Assembly (NCBI GenBank): GCA_910574255.1
Contig: CAJTAK010000005.1
Span: forward strand, 85,184-149,183
Length of the DNA stretch: 64,000 nt
Direction of reading: 5' to 3'
From: Clostridia bacterium
Lineage (GTDB): Bacteria; Bacillota; Clostridia; Lachnospirales; Lachnospiraceae
In this document: in pieces, positions 17,216-25,727 of the stretch
Layout of the letters: each line of letters begins with the position of its first letter
Numbering within the stretch: the stretch's first letter is position 1
Program-made: the position numbers and the translations under genes
Notes under the pieces: model-generated
Told to the model about the DNA's origin: nothing
Seen by the model: only the letters and a program-made list of their open reading frames with translations
The model's database searches: none

Positions 17216-18103
17216 ATGACATTTGGTGAAAAATTAAAGTCCATTCGCAAACAGGCAGGAATGTCTCAGGAAAAGCTGGCGGAGAAGCTAGGGGTATCCA
17301 GACAGGCGGTTACGAAGTGGGAAACGGATGCAGGGATTCCGGATATTGAAAATATTATGGCGATCTCTGCGCTATTTCATATTTCCATTGATGAATTGCT
17401 GTCGAATAGGGTGGCAAAGAGCAGTCAGCCGGATTATCTCTATGAAAGTGTGACGGAGTATGATGTGGATCGTCCCAAGAATTATGATATCAATCTTGGC
17501 GGTGCTCATGAGGTATTTTTATCCGGCTGTGAGGGGGAGAAGATTTATGTTCGGCTTGCATCCAATATCCTGCCGACACTGGAACAGGATTTTAAGGTGA
17601 GGATTGATGATAACAGAAGCAGTATGGATGTGGATATCAGCCGTAGTAGCACAGTGATGGAAGCCTCCGCAAAAGAAAGTCTGGTGATATTTCTGCAGAT
17701 TCCAAGGCAATATCTGAAAAAAATGGAGCTTGCAGTAAATGGAGAACGGGTTGAGGTAAGGAATTTGGAATGTGAGGAATTGGAGCTTGATTTGAAAGTG
17801 AGGCGGCTAGAGCTTCGGGATGTAGCCGGGCCTGTGGAAATTGACTGTAATCTGGATATGGATATCCGCTGCCATTCTTTAAACGGGGAGATATCCGTGA
17901 ATCAGATATCGGCATCTTCCCGAATGGGAGTGCCGGCGGGAATAGACTTTGGCGCTGTCTGCAAGGGGATTGGCACCCATATTTTTTATGAGAGAGACGG
18001 AAAGAAGGTGGAGAGTTTTTCCAATCGGGAGGCGGAGCAGGTGATTGAATTGAACGGAATCAAGAGTGAGCTTGTGATATATCCTTTGGAGCAGGGGAGA
18101 TAA
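17216..18103 (+). CDS. XRE-family regulator with a C-terminal beta-rich domain
   Basis: A 295-residue protein. The N-terminal helix-turn-helix (MTFGEKLKSIRKQAGMSQEKLAEKLGVSRQAVTKWETDAG) is a standard Cro/C1-type DNA-binding domain followed by the usual PDIENIMAISALFHISIDELL. Residues about 95-290 are rich in alternating hydrophobic strands (LELDLKVRRLELRDVAGPVEIDCNLDMDI), like DUF4097-type beta-solenoid domains. The ATG at 17216 is preceded by CAGGAGGA. Target genes and signal are unknown. Confidence 0.82.
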   Translation: MTFGEKLKSIRKQAGMSQEKLAEKLGVSRQAVTKWETDAGIPDIENIMAISALFHISIDELLSNRVAKSSQPDYLYESVTEYDVDRPKNYDINLGGAHEVFLSGCEGEKIYVRLASNILPTLEQDFKVRIDDNRSSMDVDISRSSTVMEASAKESLVIFLQIPRQYLKKMELAVNGERVEVRNLECEELELDLKVRRLELRDVAGPVEIDCNLDMDIRCHSLNGEISVNQISASSRMGVPAGIDFGAVCKGIGTHIFYERDGKKVESFSNREAEQVIELNGIKSELVIYPLEQGR

Positions 18104-18214
18104 TTCATATCATTTTCGGAAAACAAATTGCTATGTAGATTACATTATGATAGGATTATGATATACCAAAGAAGATCCGTTACAAATGATGATAAATGAT
18201 GGAAAAATGGAAAT

Positions 18215-18441
18215 ATGATGATATTATTTGATGACGAATACATTTATCCAACTTATGTCGCCGGCAAGGAGAAAGAGACTGAGGAAAGAGCGGAAAGAAA
18301 AGCGGAAAAAGAGCAGAAAAGAAAGCAAAATAAGTCACTCGGAAGTTATATGAAAAAGGCAGTTCCCCAGAGGATATTGCAGAGATCCTGGATGTACCCA
18401 TGGAAGAAATAAAACAATGGCTAGGTTTAGCTTTCGTATAA
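18215..18441 (+). pseudogene. Frameshifted small ORF remnant
   Basis: The first frame encodes a charged helix (EERAERKAEKEQKRKQNKSLGSYMKK). After a one-base shift near 18355 the sequence continues sensibly as SSPEDIAEILDVPMEEIKQWLGLAFV, a helix-turn-helix-like tail common at the ends of small Rpn/PD-(D/E)XK-type proteins. A frameshift in a short gene or relic is likely. Confidence 0.4.
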
Positions 18442-18471
18442 GGGAACATAAGCAGTTGAAAAGCAGATGAT

Positions 18472-18530
18472 TATGACGAAAATGTGGGGCTTGGGGCTTT
18501 ATAGTCGATTCCGCATTTTCGTCATATTTT
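18472..18530 (+). terminator. Strong intrinsic terminator
   Basis: TATGACGAAAATG pairs with CATTTTCGTCATA (13 bp plus flanking GG/CC) and is followed by TTTTAATA. Confidence 0.85.
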
Positions 18531-18576
18531 AATATGGGTAATCAATATCTTAATGGACGATAAAAGAGAGGGAACA

Positions 18577-19266
18577 ATGAGCATAAAAAATTATTACAAA
18601 GAAGCAGGTGAGGGATTTCCGTTGATTCTGCTTCACGGAAACGGCGAGAATCATGAATATTTCATTCACCAGATCGCCAGATTCTCAAAAACTCACCGGG
18701 TACTGGCGTTGGATACCAGAGGGCATGGGAAGACGCCAAGGGGGCATGCACCCTTTACCATTGCACAGTTTGCAGAGGATTTAAAGCTTTTCTTTGATGA
18801 GCATAAAATCCAACAGGCGGATATTCTGGGATTTTCCGATGGGGGAAATATTGCTATGGTATTTGCCATGAAGTATCCGGAGTGTGTCTGAAATCTTATT
18901 TTAAATGGGGGCAATCTGGATTCAAAGGGAGTAAAGGCTTCTGTGTAGCTTCCTATTACCATAGGATATAGGATTGCAAGCCTCTTTACTTCCAAAAGCC
19001 CAAAGGCCCGCCAAAATGCGGAGCTGCTTGGACTGATGGTTCATGATCCCAATGTGAAGCCGGAGGATTTACGGAAAATCAGGGCAAGAACGTTGGTGAT
19101 TGCGGGAACAAAGGATATGATTAAGCGTTCTCATACGGAATTGATTGCCCGCAGTATCAAGGATGCGGAGCTGGTCTTTTTGGAGGGGGATCATTTTATT
19201 GCCAATAAGAGGGCGGAGGCGTTTAATGGGGTGGTGGAGAGGTTTTTGCAATATACGAATTTATGA
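18577..19266 (+). pseudogene. Alpha/beta hydrolase with two in-frame stop codons
   Basis: The frame starting MSIKNYYKEAGEGFPLILLHGNGENHEYF has the oxyanion HGNG, the nucleophile elbow GFSDGG and, near the end, EGDHFIANKR with the catalytic His and an acid-bearing GTKDMIK segment. In the same frame TGA (18889-18891) and TAG (18946-18948) interrupt the coding sequence, with clearly related sequence between and after them (NLILNGGNLDSKGVKAS). Two point nonsense mutations without frameshift point to recent inactivation. A GAGAGGGAA binding site precedes the ATG. Confidence 0.8.
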
Positions 19267-19365
19267 AATATATTGAGATTAAAAAATAGGCACAATATCT
19301 TTTCTATATTTTAAAAGAAATGGAATGGAAGAAAGCCATTTTGCTTGTAGATGGATTTGACCAGA

Positions 19366-19481
19366 TAAAAAACAAATGAGTGCATTCAGATGCAACTGGC
19401 TGAAATGGAAGTTGCTGTAACTGTAGCACTCAAATCACTAATCAAATGTTTCAATCCACACATAAAATTTTTATATAAAGA
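19366..19481 (-). ncRNA. Candidate crRNA-like RNA aimed at the cas promoter
   Basis: On the minus strand TGTGTGGATTGAAAC (19448-19462) copies the 3' end of the locus's CRISPR repeat, the crRNA 5' handle, except for a final C. The next bases, ATTTGATTAGT, match the cas promoter region (19831-19841) exactly. Position 12 differs, 13-15 match again, and a TTC PAM is correctly placed. Downstream, TGAGTGC / GCACTCA pair around a long loop and lead into TTTGTTTTTT, a terminator-like end. A promoter lies just upstream (19483-19512). Only a weak CATA / TATG stem replaces the repeat hairpin. Its resemblance to CreR/CreA-type autorepressor RNAs is inference. Confidence 0.6.
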
Positions 19482-19482
19482 T

Positions 19483-19512
19483 TTCATATGACATAAGCTG
19501 ATGAATTTTCAA
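19483..19512 (-). promoter_or_regulatory. Promoter for the crRNA-like RNA
   Basis: Reading the minus strand, TTGAAA (19507-19512), an 18-bp spacer and TATGAA (19483-19488) would start transcription about 20 bases before the repeat-like handle. Confidence 0.5.
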
Positions 19513-19640
19513 CTATATGCATCATAGCATAAAATGTTTTTATAGTAAAGTAAAATTGTTGCCTGGGCTAGTTGTAAAAAAATGAGACGGAAAATCCATC
19601 CCACTGTTAAGTTACGCTTTGGGTGGTGAAATATTCTCTT

Positions 19641-19706
19641 ATAACTGTCTCACTTGGGGCTGAGATATGCCCGATCATAATTGTCTCTGTTAAAGGTCGA
19701 GATATA
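19641..19706 (+). repeat. Two imperfect 36-bp direct repeats upstream of cas
   Basis: ATAACTGTCTC...GAGATATGCC (from 19641) recurs as ATAATTGTCTC...GAGATATACC (from 19677). Each unit has a TGTCTC / GAGATA dyad. It could be a regulator binding site for the cas operon. Apart from this, the crRNA-like RNA and the promoters, the 600-bp gap holds no recognisable gene. Confidence 0.5.
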
Positions 19707-19791
19707 CCGTTTCTTAAACCAAATTGCATAACTTATATTTAGTATACTCAAATAACATAAAATCAGCAACAGATTTTTTGGAGGTATTTTA

Positions 19792-19820
19792 TTGTAATAT
19801 AAACCAAAGTATGATATTTT
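19792..19820 (+). promoter_or_regulatory. Candidate promoter of the cas operon
   Basis: TTGTAA (19792-19797), a 17-bp spacer and TATTTT (19815-19820). The match is modest, but the overlapping AT-rich stretch (TATGATATTTTTATATT) is the only good candidate close to cas5c. Transcription would start near 19827. Confidence 0.45.
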
Positions 19821-19826
19821 TATATT

Positions 19827-19844
19827 AATTACTAATCAAATGAA
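19827..19844 (+). promoter_or_regulatory. Predicted target of the crRNA-like RNA
   Basis: Plus-strand ACTAATCAAAT (19831-19841) is identical to 19437-19447 beside the repeat-like handle. It is followed by GAA, that is TTC on the displaced strand, the usual type I-C PAM. 19827-19829 also match; 19830 does not. The site sits at the expected start of the cas transcript, 30-40 bp before cas5c. Confidence 0.6.
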
Positions 19845-19869
19845 ATTTTAAAATAAAACGAAAGGAGAG

Positions 19870-20547
19870 ATGAGGTATTTGAACAATAAAGTATATTCTG
19901 TTTCCATGGAGATTGCAGGGAATACAGCTTTATGGACAAGACCCGATAGTGGTGATTCACCCAGTTCTTATGAGGCACCAACCTACTCTGCAGTGCGAGC
20001 GTTATTTGAGGGAATACTTTGGGGACCTGCGGTACTAATAATTCCTCGAAAAGTAGAGTTATGTAAGCAGCCACAATACCATACTTATGTAACAAATTAT
20101 GGGGGTCCATTACGTAGTTCTAAATCAGTAAAAAGTGGAAATAATTATCAACTTTTTGCAACTGTTCTGGTAGATGTGTGCTATCGCCTTTACGCTGATG
20201 TGGTGGCAAATCCAAATAAAGAAATGTTACCAGACAAGGCAAGCATATGGGAGCGACGGACAACGTCGCCAGGTCACGCATATCAAGAAATGTTTAATCG
20301 CAGATTAAAATGTGGGCAGTCCTACGCCACCCTTTTTCTGGGATGGAGTGAGTTTACTGTGTCCTATGTAGGACCCTTTCGGGAAAAAACTCAAGTGTGT
20401 ACAGATTTGCCGGATATTCCTATTCCTTCTATGCTCCGAGAGGTGTTTCCGGATGGGTATCGCTCATCATATCGGGCCGTATATGACAATGACTTGTGTA
20501 TCCACAGGGGAACGTTGGTTTACCCGGAAAGAGGTGCCTGCCTATGA
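19870..20547 (+). CDS. cas5c: Type I-C Cas5c (Cas5d), crRNA-processing endonuclease
   Basis: A 225-residue protein starting MRYLNNKVYSVSMEIAGNTALWTRPDSGDSPSSYEAPTYSA, the N-terminal RAMP fold of Cas5c, with FATVLVDVCYRLYADV and FLGWSEFTVSYVGPFR typical of the family. In type I-C there is no Cas6; Cas5c cuts the repeat 3' of its hairpin to leave an 11-nt handle, then stays in Cascade. The ATG is very close to GGAG; a TTG at 19879 has better spacing and is an alternative. The stop overlaps the cas8c ATG (ATGA). Confidence 0.95.
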   Translation: MRYLNNKVYSVSMEIAGNTALWTRPDSGDSPSSYEAPTYSAVRALFEGILWGPAVLIIPRKVELCKQPQYHTYVTNYGGPLRSSKSVKSGNNYQLFATVLVDVCYRLYADVVANPNKEMLPDKASIWERRTTSPGHAYQEMFNRRLKCGQSYATLFLGWSEFTVSYVGPFREKTQVCTDLPDIPIPSMLREVFPDGYRSSYRAVYDNDLCIHRGTLVYPERGACL

Positions 20548-22610
20548 TTAACGAATTGTACCAGCTTTCTAATGCAATGGAAAAAGCTGAAATACATGCC
20601 CAAAGCTGGCATCGCAAATACAAGCCTATTCCAAATATCAGAGCAAAAGCACCGTGTATACGCATCTCTTTACATCATGGGAAAGTGACCGGTATTTCTG
20701 AGGTTGACAGTGAGTTGGGGGCACAGCTGCGTAAATATGGTTCAAATCAAGGCTCATATCCATGTATGAACCTTGTGCCGCTTTATCGGATAACTGACGA
20801 GAATGTAAAGAAAAGAATTTCGGAGCTTTTACCGGAAGAACTGGATGATTCCGAAATTGAAATGATAAGAAGCTGGTGTTCAGAGGATAACTGGGGGGCA
20901 AAATTTCGAAATAAATATAGGATTTCCATGGAAAGCGTTCCGCAAGAGCTTCAAACTATGCTTGGAACTTTTAGATATAAGCCTTTAGAAATTTTAATGG
21001 AAGAAACTTTTGGCTTTCTTAAACCGGAATTGCTACATAAAGAGTTGGAAGATTTATTGTTTCACATGCTACGTCACAAAGAGAATGTAGCACTTGCCCT
21101 TTTGGTATTGTTTCATTTTGGAAGCTCCCGGAAAGCGGCAGGGGACGATACGGGTTCTCTTTCTGTTGTGTTTGAAAGTGAGGAATTAATTCATAGGGGT
21201 ATTCCTGTGGTCAGTGTACGGTTTACGGAAGAATTAAATGCAGCATTGTTAAATGCAGATGCAGCTGAAGAATGCATTACGAAGGACAGTATAACAGATG
21301 CATTTGGGATAAGCTTTATGCCAATAGAAGAGCCCATGCCAGAAGTAAAATTGGCGGGAGGATTTGACGTTAAGCTTCGCACAATGTTTAAAGAGCAGTA
21401 TTGCCAGACACGTTATGGAAGAATTGAAAATGCCAGTTACCCTATTTCTCCGGCTATGCGAAAAAAATTACAGGCAGCATTAAATTGGCTTGGTAGTAGT
21501 GAGCAGAGAGAATTGACTTGGATTAATATAGGTAAAAATGAGATTTTATTTGCATATCCTTATGAAATTCCCCAAGGAACGGGAGCTATTAGCTTTATCC
21601 GAATGTTTAAAAGGCAGGAAAGTAAAGAAAACTCGTTCGAAACACAGGCAAAGCGGTTTATATTGGAACTGAAACAGGTTCGGAAGCCGGGAACAGATTC
21701 ACATGCGGAGAACATACGGATATTTATTTTGCGAAAGATTGATAAAGCAAGAACAAAAATAATTTATAGCCGTTTGACGAATGCTTATGAATTGGAACAA
21801 TGCAGTGAAGAATGGGCGATTGGATGCGGGGACAATTTGCCCAGGTTTTCTTTTGGGTCACCCAAAGTTCCCTTTCCCTTGGAAGTGGCAGATATCCTTA
21901 ATCGTATATGGAAGCAGGATGGGATATTGGCGAGTAATAAGTTTGAGGCATATCCAAAGTATTATGGTATGAAATTATTGATGGAACAGGAACTGTCAAC
22001 ACAGAAGGACTTGCATATTTTAGTGCAGGGAGCAGCAGCGATTGGGGCTTATTTGAGCAGGCTAAGTATGGAAAACCCGCAAGATCCGATTTGGTGGAAA
22101 GTAAAAGATATGCTTGCACTTTTGGGACTGTTACTTTATTGGGAGAATATAAGAAAGGAGCAATATATGGAAGATTATCCTTATATGTATGGGCAATTAT
22201 TAAAAGCATTTGATGAACTGCATGCATTATATTGTATTGTGGAAAGAGACGGAGAATTGCCGTTACAACTGGCAGGGGGAAGTGTGTTCCAGGCGGCATC
22301 AGATGCTCCGGTGCGTACTTTGAATCTTTTAGGGCAACGAATGGGTCCCTATCTTATGTGGGCAAAATCCTATCGGACGAGGGAAGTGGAGAAAAAAAAT
22401 AAGGAAAGCTGGCGTGCCGGATGGCTGCTTTTTCTGTGTGAGAAAATAGCTCTCAAGATTCATATGCATTGGAAGGAGGAAATCCGGCTAACAGATGCGG
22501 AAAAGGCTCAATTGTTTATCGGATATTTAGCAGCTTTTCCCCAAAAGGAGCAGATGGAAGATATAGAACCTATTATTGATAAAATGGAGGAGGAAAGTGA
22601 AAATGAATAA
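20544..22610 (+). CDS. cas8c: Type I-C Cas8c, Cascade large subunit
   Basis: A 688-residue protein starting MINELYQLSNAMEKAEI, consistent in size and position with Cas8c (Csd1), which recognises the PAM and stabilises the R-loop. The N-terminus retains typical segments such as CIRISLHHGKVTGISEVDSELG. The C-terminal ~147 residues are helical and form the Cas11c region, which has its own start at 22167. It overlaps cas5c by four bases and cas7c by eight, so all three are translationally coupled. Confidence 0.93.
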   Translation: MINELYQLSNAMEKAEIHAQSWHRKYKPIPNIRAKAPCIRISLHHGKVTGISEVDSELGAQLRKYGSNQGSYPCMNLVPLYRITDENVKKRISELLPEELDDSEIEMIRSWCSEDNWGAKFRNKYRISMESVPQELQTMLGTFRYKPLEILMEETFGFLKPELLHKELEDLLFHMLRHKENVALALLVLFHFGSSRKAAGDDTGSLSVVFESEELIHRGIPVVSVRFTEELNAALLNADAAEECITKDSITDAFGISFMPIEEPMPEVKLAGGFDVKLRTMFKEQYCQTRYGRIENASYPISPAMRKKLQAALNWLGSSEQRELTWINIGKNEILFAYPYEIPQGTGAISFIRMFKRQESKENSFETQAKRFILELKQVRKPGTDSHAENIRIFILRKIDKARTKIIYSRLTNAYELEQCSEEWAIGCGDNLPRFSFGSPKVPFPLEVADILNRIWKQDGILASNKFEAYPKYYGMKLLMEQELSTQKDLHILVQGAAAIGAYLSRLSMENPQDPIWWKVKDMLALLGLLLYWENIRKEQYMEDYPYMYGQLLKAFDELHALYCIVERDGELPLQLAGGSVFQAASDAPVRTLNLLGQRMGPYLMWAKSYRTREVEKKNKESWRAGWLLFLCEKIALKIHMHWKEEIRLTDAEKAQLFIGYLAAFPQKEQMEDIEPIIDKMEEESENE
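22167..22610 (+). CDS. cas11c: Cas11c small subunit from an internal start in cas8c
   Basis: In frame with cas8c, an ATG at 22167 is preceded by AAAGGAG six bases upstream, a much better site than expected by chance inside a gene. The 147-residue product (MEDYPYMYGQLLKAFDELHALYCIVERDGELPL to the C-terminus) is all-helical and matches the Cas11-like end of Cas8c. In characterised type I-C systems a separate Cas11c is translated in this way and binds along the Cascade belly. The site is seen here; use in this organism is inferred. Confidence 0.8.
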   Translation: MEDYPYMYGQLLKAFDELHALYCIVERDGELPLQLAGGSVFQAASDAPVRTLNLLGQRMGPYLMWAKSYRTREVEKKNKESWRAGWLLFLCEKIALKIHMHWKEEIRLTDAEKAQLFIGYLAAFPQKEQMEDIEPIIDKMEEESENE

Positions 22611-23472
22611 TGAGATAAAGCGTGCCACAGGTCTTTTGGTTATCGAGGTAGTGAATTCAAATGCCAACGGAGATCCGGATCGTGAGAGCGATCCCCGTCA
22701 ACGTCCCAATGGCTGTGGAGAAATTTCGCCCGTATCTTTTAAGCGAAAATTGCGTGAATTGGTGGAGGATCATGATGCACCATTTTTTAAATCCTTACCA
22801 GATAAATTTCTTCAACATTCAGAACGCTATTGGATTCTTGAGCATAGAGGGCGTGATCGAAAGTTGATTGCTTCGGAAATGGGGACGAATCCCGACAAGT
22901 TTATGGAGAGTGAATTTGTACATAAATACTGGGATGCTCGTGTGTTTGGAAATACATTTCTTGAAGATGGGGGAAATAAAGGGTTTATAAAAACCGGTGT
23001 TGTGCAGTTTGGCATGGGAGTATCGATTGCTCCAATTAATATACTGCGTCAGACAAACACAAATAAGGCGGGTGTACAGGAAGGAAAAAATGCAGGGATG
23101 GCACCGCTGGCATATCGTGTAGTAGAGCATGGAGTGTACTGTATGCCTTTCTTTGTAAATCCTAATTATGCACATAAAAGTGGTTGTACGGCAGAGGATA
23201 TTGAGCTGTTGAAATTGCTCATTCCGAATGCCTATGATATGAACCGATCTGCAATACGTCCGGATGTCCGTCTTCGCCATGCTTGGTATGTGGAGCATAA
23301 AAGCATGTTAGGAAGCTGTCCGGAATATCTTCTTCTGGAAGCATTGACCCCAACACGTATAGATGCGAAGAATGAGCCATCTACCAGTTGGGCCGATTAC
23401 CAAGATGTGATGGAGCTTCCGGATTCAGTGTTGGAACGAATAGACAATATTGTAGATTTGGTAAATCTGTAA
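22603..23472 (+). CDS. cas7c: Type I-C Cas7c, Cascade backbone
   Basis: A 289-residue protein (Csd2). RATGLLVIEVVNSNANGDPDRESDPRQRPNG near the N-terminus and FKRKLRELVED are diagnostic of Cas7c, which polymerises on crRNA. The ATG at 22603 lies behind GAGGAGGAAAG and overlaps the end of cas8c. The stop (TAA) shares one base with the ATG of cas3. Confidence 0.95.
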   Translation: MNNEIKRATGLLVIEVVNSNANGDPDRESDPRQRPNGCGEISPVSFKRKLRELVEDHDAPFFKSLPDKFLQHSERYWILEHRGRDRKLIASEMGTNPDKFMESEFVHKYWDARVFGNTFLEDGGNKGFIKTGVVQFGMGVSIAPINILRQTNTNKAGVQEGKNAGMAPLAYRVVEHGVYCMPFFVNPNYAHKSGCTAEDIELLKLLIPNAYDMNRSAIRPDVRLRHAWYVEHKSMLGSCPEYLLLEALTPTRIDAKNEPSTSWADYQDVMELPDSVLERIDNIVDLVNL

Positions 23473-25649
23473 TGACTTATCTGGCACATAGTAAAAAAGA
23501 CAATTCTTCTCCACAGACATATGCGGATCATGTTAAAGGAGTATACATAAGAGCTGTTAAATATGCAAAAGAGGCAGAAGCTTATGCTTGCAAAACAAAC
23601 GGGTTGCTTCAAAGTGTGGCTGGTAATAGTGCTATTTGGCATGATTTGGGGAAGCTGGATGATGAAAATCAAGCAGTTTTGCAGGGAAAAAGCTTGGGCA
23701 GTCATTTACCGGTAAATCATGTGGATGCCGGAGTTGCGGCGTTAATAGAGCAAAAGTGTTCATATTCAGCATTGAATGTCTTTGCACATCACAGAGGACT
23801 TCCGGAAATTTGCGAAAATGCTACGTTCAGAGATGAACATCCTGCAATCCGTAAACATGTTGATGAAACTTTAAAAATAATGCTTATACGGCATCGGCAG
23901 GAAATAACATTATTGGACAAAGGCCAAGAAGAAGTATATGATTTTAATGGAGAGCCCAATCTGTTATTGCGTATGATGCTATCTTGTCTGGCTGATGCAG
24001 ATCATATGGATACTGCATTGGCATATGGACAGGCACCGGAAAATGAAGAACTGCCCAAGTTACAAGCAGAAGAAAGACTTGCTTTATTAGACAGCTATGT
24101 TTCTGAATTTAGAGGAAATGATGAGCGTAGCAAGCTTCGGAGGAAAATGTATTTTGATTGTCGTAATTCAAAGACAGAAGGAGGATTTGCTGCGTGTGAC
24201 AGCCCGGTAGGTTCAGGAAAAACTACAGCTATTATGGCACATTTATTGAAACAGGCCATAGACAGAAAATCAAGGCATATTTTTGTGGTTCTTCCTTACA
24301 CAAGTATTATTACGCAGTCTGTTGATATTTACAGGAAAGTGCTGGTTCTGCCGGGTGAAGAGCCGGAACAGGTAGTAGCAGAACTCCATTATCGTGCGGA
24401 TTTTCAGGATATGGATGTGCGGTATTTGACATCTCTTTGGCGTGCGCCTATTATTGTAACAACAGCAGTAGCATTTTTTGAAACGTTGGCATCTAATAAG
24501 CCTTCTGCTTTGAGGCGGTTGCATGAATTACCAGGCAGTATGATTTTTATAGATGAATCTCATGCTGCTTTGCCGGCAAAGCTTCTTCCGCTTGCATGGC
24601 ATTGGATGAATGTTCTGGCAGATGAATGGGGCTGCTATTGGGTTTTGGCATCCGGTTCATTAGTTCACTTTTGGGAATTAGAGCCTTTGTGTTCTATAGG
24701 TATTGAATGCCCTAAAGTCCCTGAACTTGTTAATGCTTCATTGCATGAAAAATTAATGACATATGAAAAAAATAGGATTGCTTATCGATGGAATCCGGAT
24801 TCGTTAAGCAGAGAAGAATTATGTGAATGGGTACAAAGTATGCCAGGGCCACGTTTGCTTATTTTAAACACGGTGCAAAGTGCCGCAGTTATTGCAAATG
24901 ATTTATGCCAGAAGTTCGGTCGTGAATGTGTAGAGCATCTTTCTACGGCGTTAACGGCGTCAGATAGAAGTGCAACAATTGAAAGCGTGAAAGCACGATT
25001 GAGAAATATGACAGATAAAGATTGGACTTTGGTGGCGACTTCTTGTGTTGAGGCAGGTGTTGATTTTTCCTTTTGTACAGGTTTCAGAGAAGTTTCGTCA
25101 TTGTTGTCTCTCCTGCAGGCAGCGGGCAGGATTAATCGTCATGGTAATATTCCATGTGCAGAAATGTGGAGTTTTACTATGCAAAATAATTCTATGCTAA
25201 AGGGAAATGATGCATTAGAAGCATCAATTAATGTCTTGACAGACTATTTCAGGAGAAATGTTTCCATTACTCCAGAGCTTAGTACTTCCTTTATGAAAGA
25301 AGAAATTGTGTATAATGATATTTGCCTAAAAGCGATGAAGAAAATGTTGGAAGCTGAATGGACCATGCAGTTTGAAACAGTGGCAAAACAGTTTAGGGTG
25401 ATCGATTCAGATACGGTAACAGTGGTAGTAGATCCGACACTTGCGGCTCGAATTCGGGATGGAAGAGGAGACTGGATTCAACTTCAGAAACATGCAGTAT
25501 CTATTAGCAGAAAAAAGATAAAGGAATGGGGATTAATAGAGATTGCAAAAGGCGTTTACCAATGGACGTTATCGTATGATTCATTTCTTGGTTATATGGA
25601 TGGTGTACTTGGGATTGAGCGAGAAAGAAAAGATTTTTTGAATTTTTAA
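23472..25649 (+). CDS. cas3: CRISPR-associated Cas3 helicase-nuclease
   Basis: A 725-residue effector. The N-terminal HD nuclease has H20 and HDLGK (H57, D58). The SF2 helicase follows with Walker A SPVGSGKTTAI (about residue 243), the DExH box DESHAAL (about 360) and motif VI QAAGRINRHG. Cascade recruits it to unwind and degrade the target. The ATG at 23472 overlaps the cas7c stop. Position is unusual: in most type I-C operons cas3 comes first, before cas5c; here it stands between cas7c and cas4. Confidence 0.95.
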   Translation: MTYLAHSKKDNSSPQTYADHVKGVYIRAVKYAKEAEAYACKTNGLLQSVAGNSAIWHDLGKLDDENQAVLQGKSLGSHLPVNHVDAGVAALIEQKCSYSALNVFAHHRGLPEICENATFRDEHPAIRKHVDETLKIMLIRHRQEITLLDKGQEEVYDFNGEPNLLLRMMLSCLADADHMDTALAYGQAPENEELPKLQAEERLALLDSYVSEFRGNDERSKLRRKMYFDCRNSKTEGGFAACDSPVGSGKTTAIMAHLLKQAIDRKSRHIFVVLPYTSIITQSVDIYRKVLVLPGEEPEQVVAELHYRADFQDMDVRYLTSLWRAPIIVTTAVAFFETLASNKPSALRRLHELPGSMIFIDESHAALPAKLLPLAWHWMNVLADEWGCYWVLASGSLVHFWELEPLCSIGIECPKVPELVNASLHEKLMTYEKNRIAYRWNPDSLSREELCEWVQSMPGPRLLILNTVQSAAVIANDLCQKFGRECVEHLSTALTASDRSATIESVKARLRNMTDKDWTLVATSCVEAGVDFSFCTGFREVSSLLSLLQAAGRINRHGNIPCAEMWSFTMQNNSMLKGNDALEASINVLTDYFRRNVSITPELSTSFMKEEIVYNDICLKAMKKMLEAEWTMQFETVAKQFRVIDSDTVTVVVDPTLAARIRDGRGDWIQLQKHAVSISRKKIKEWGLIEIAKGVYQWTLSYDSFLGYMDGVLGIERERKDFLNF

Positions 25650-25727
25650 CAGAATAAAGAAAAATTCTAAGACACAGTATTTATGAAAATGGGATATTAA
25701 AATGATGAAAAGGATTTTAGAAATAAT

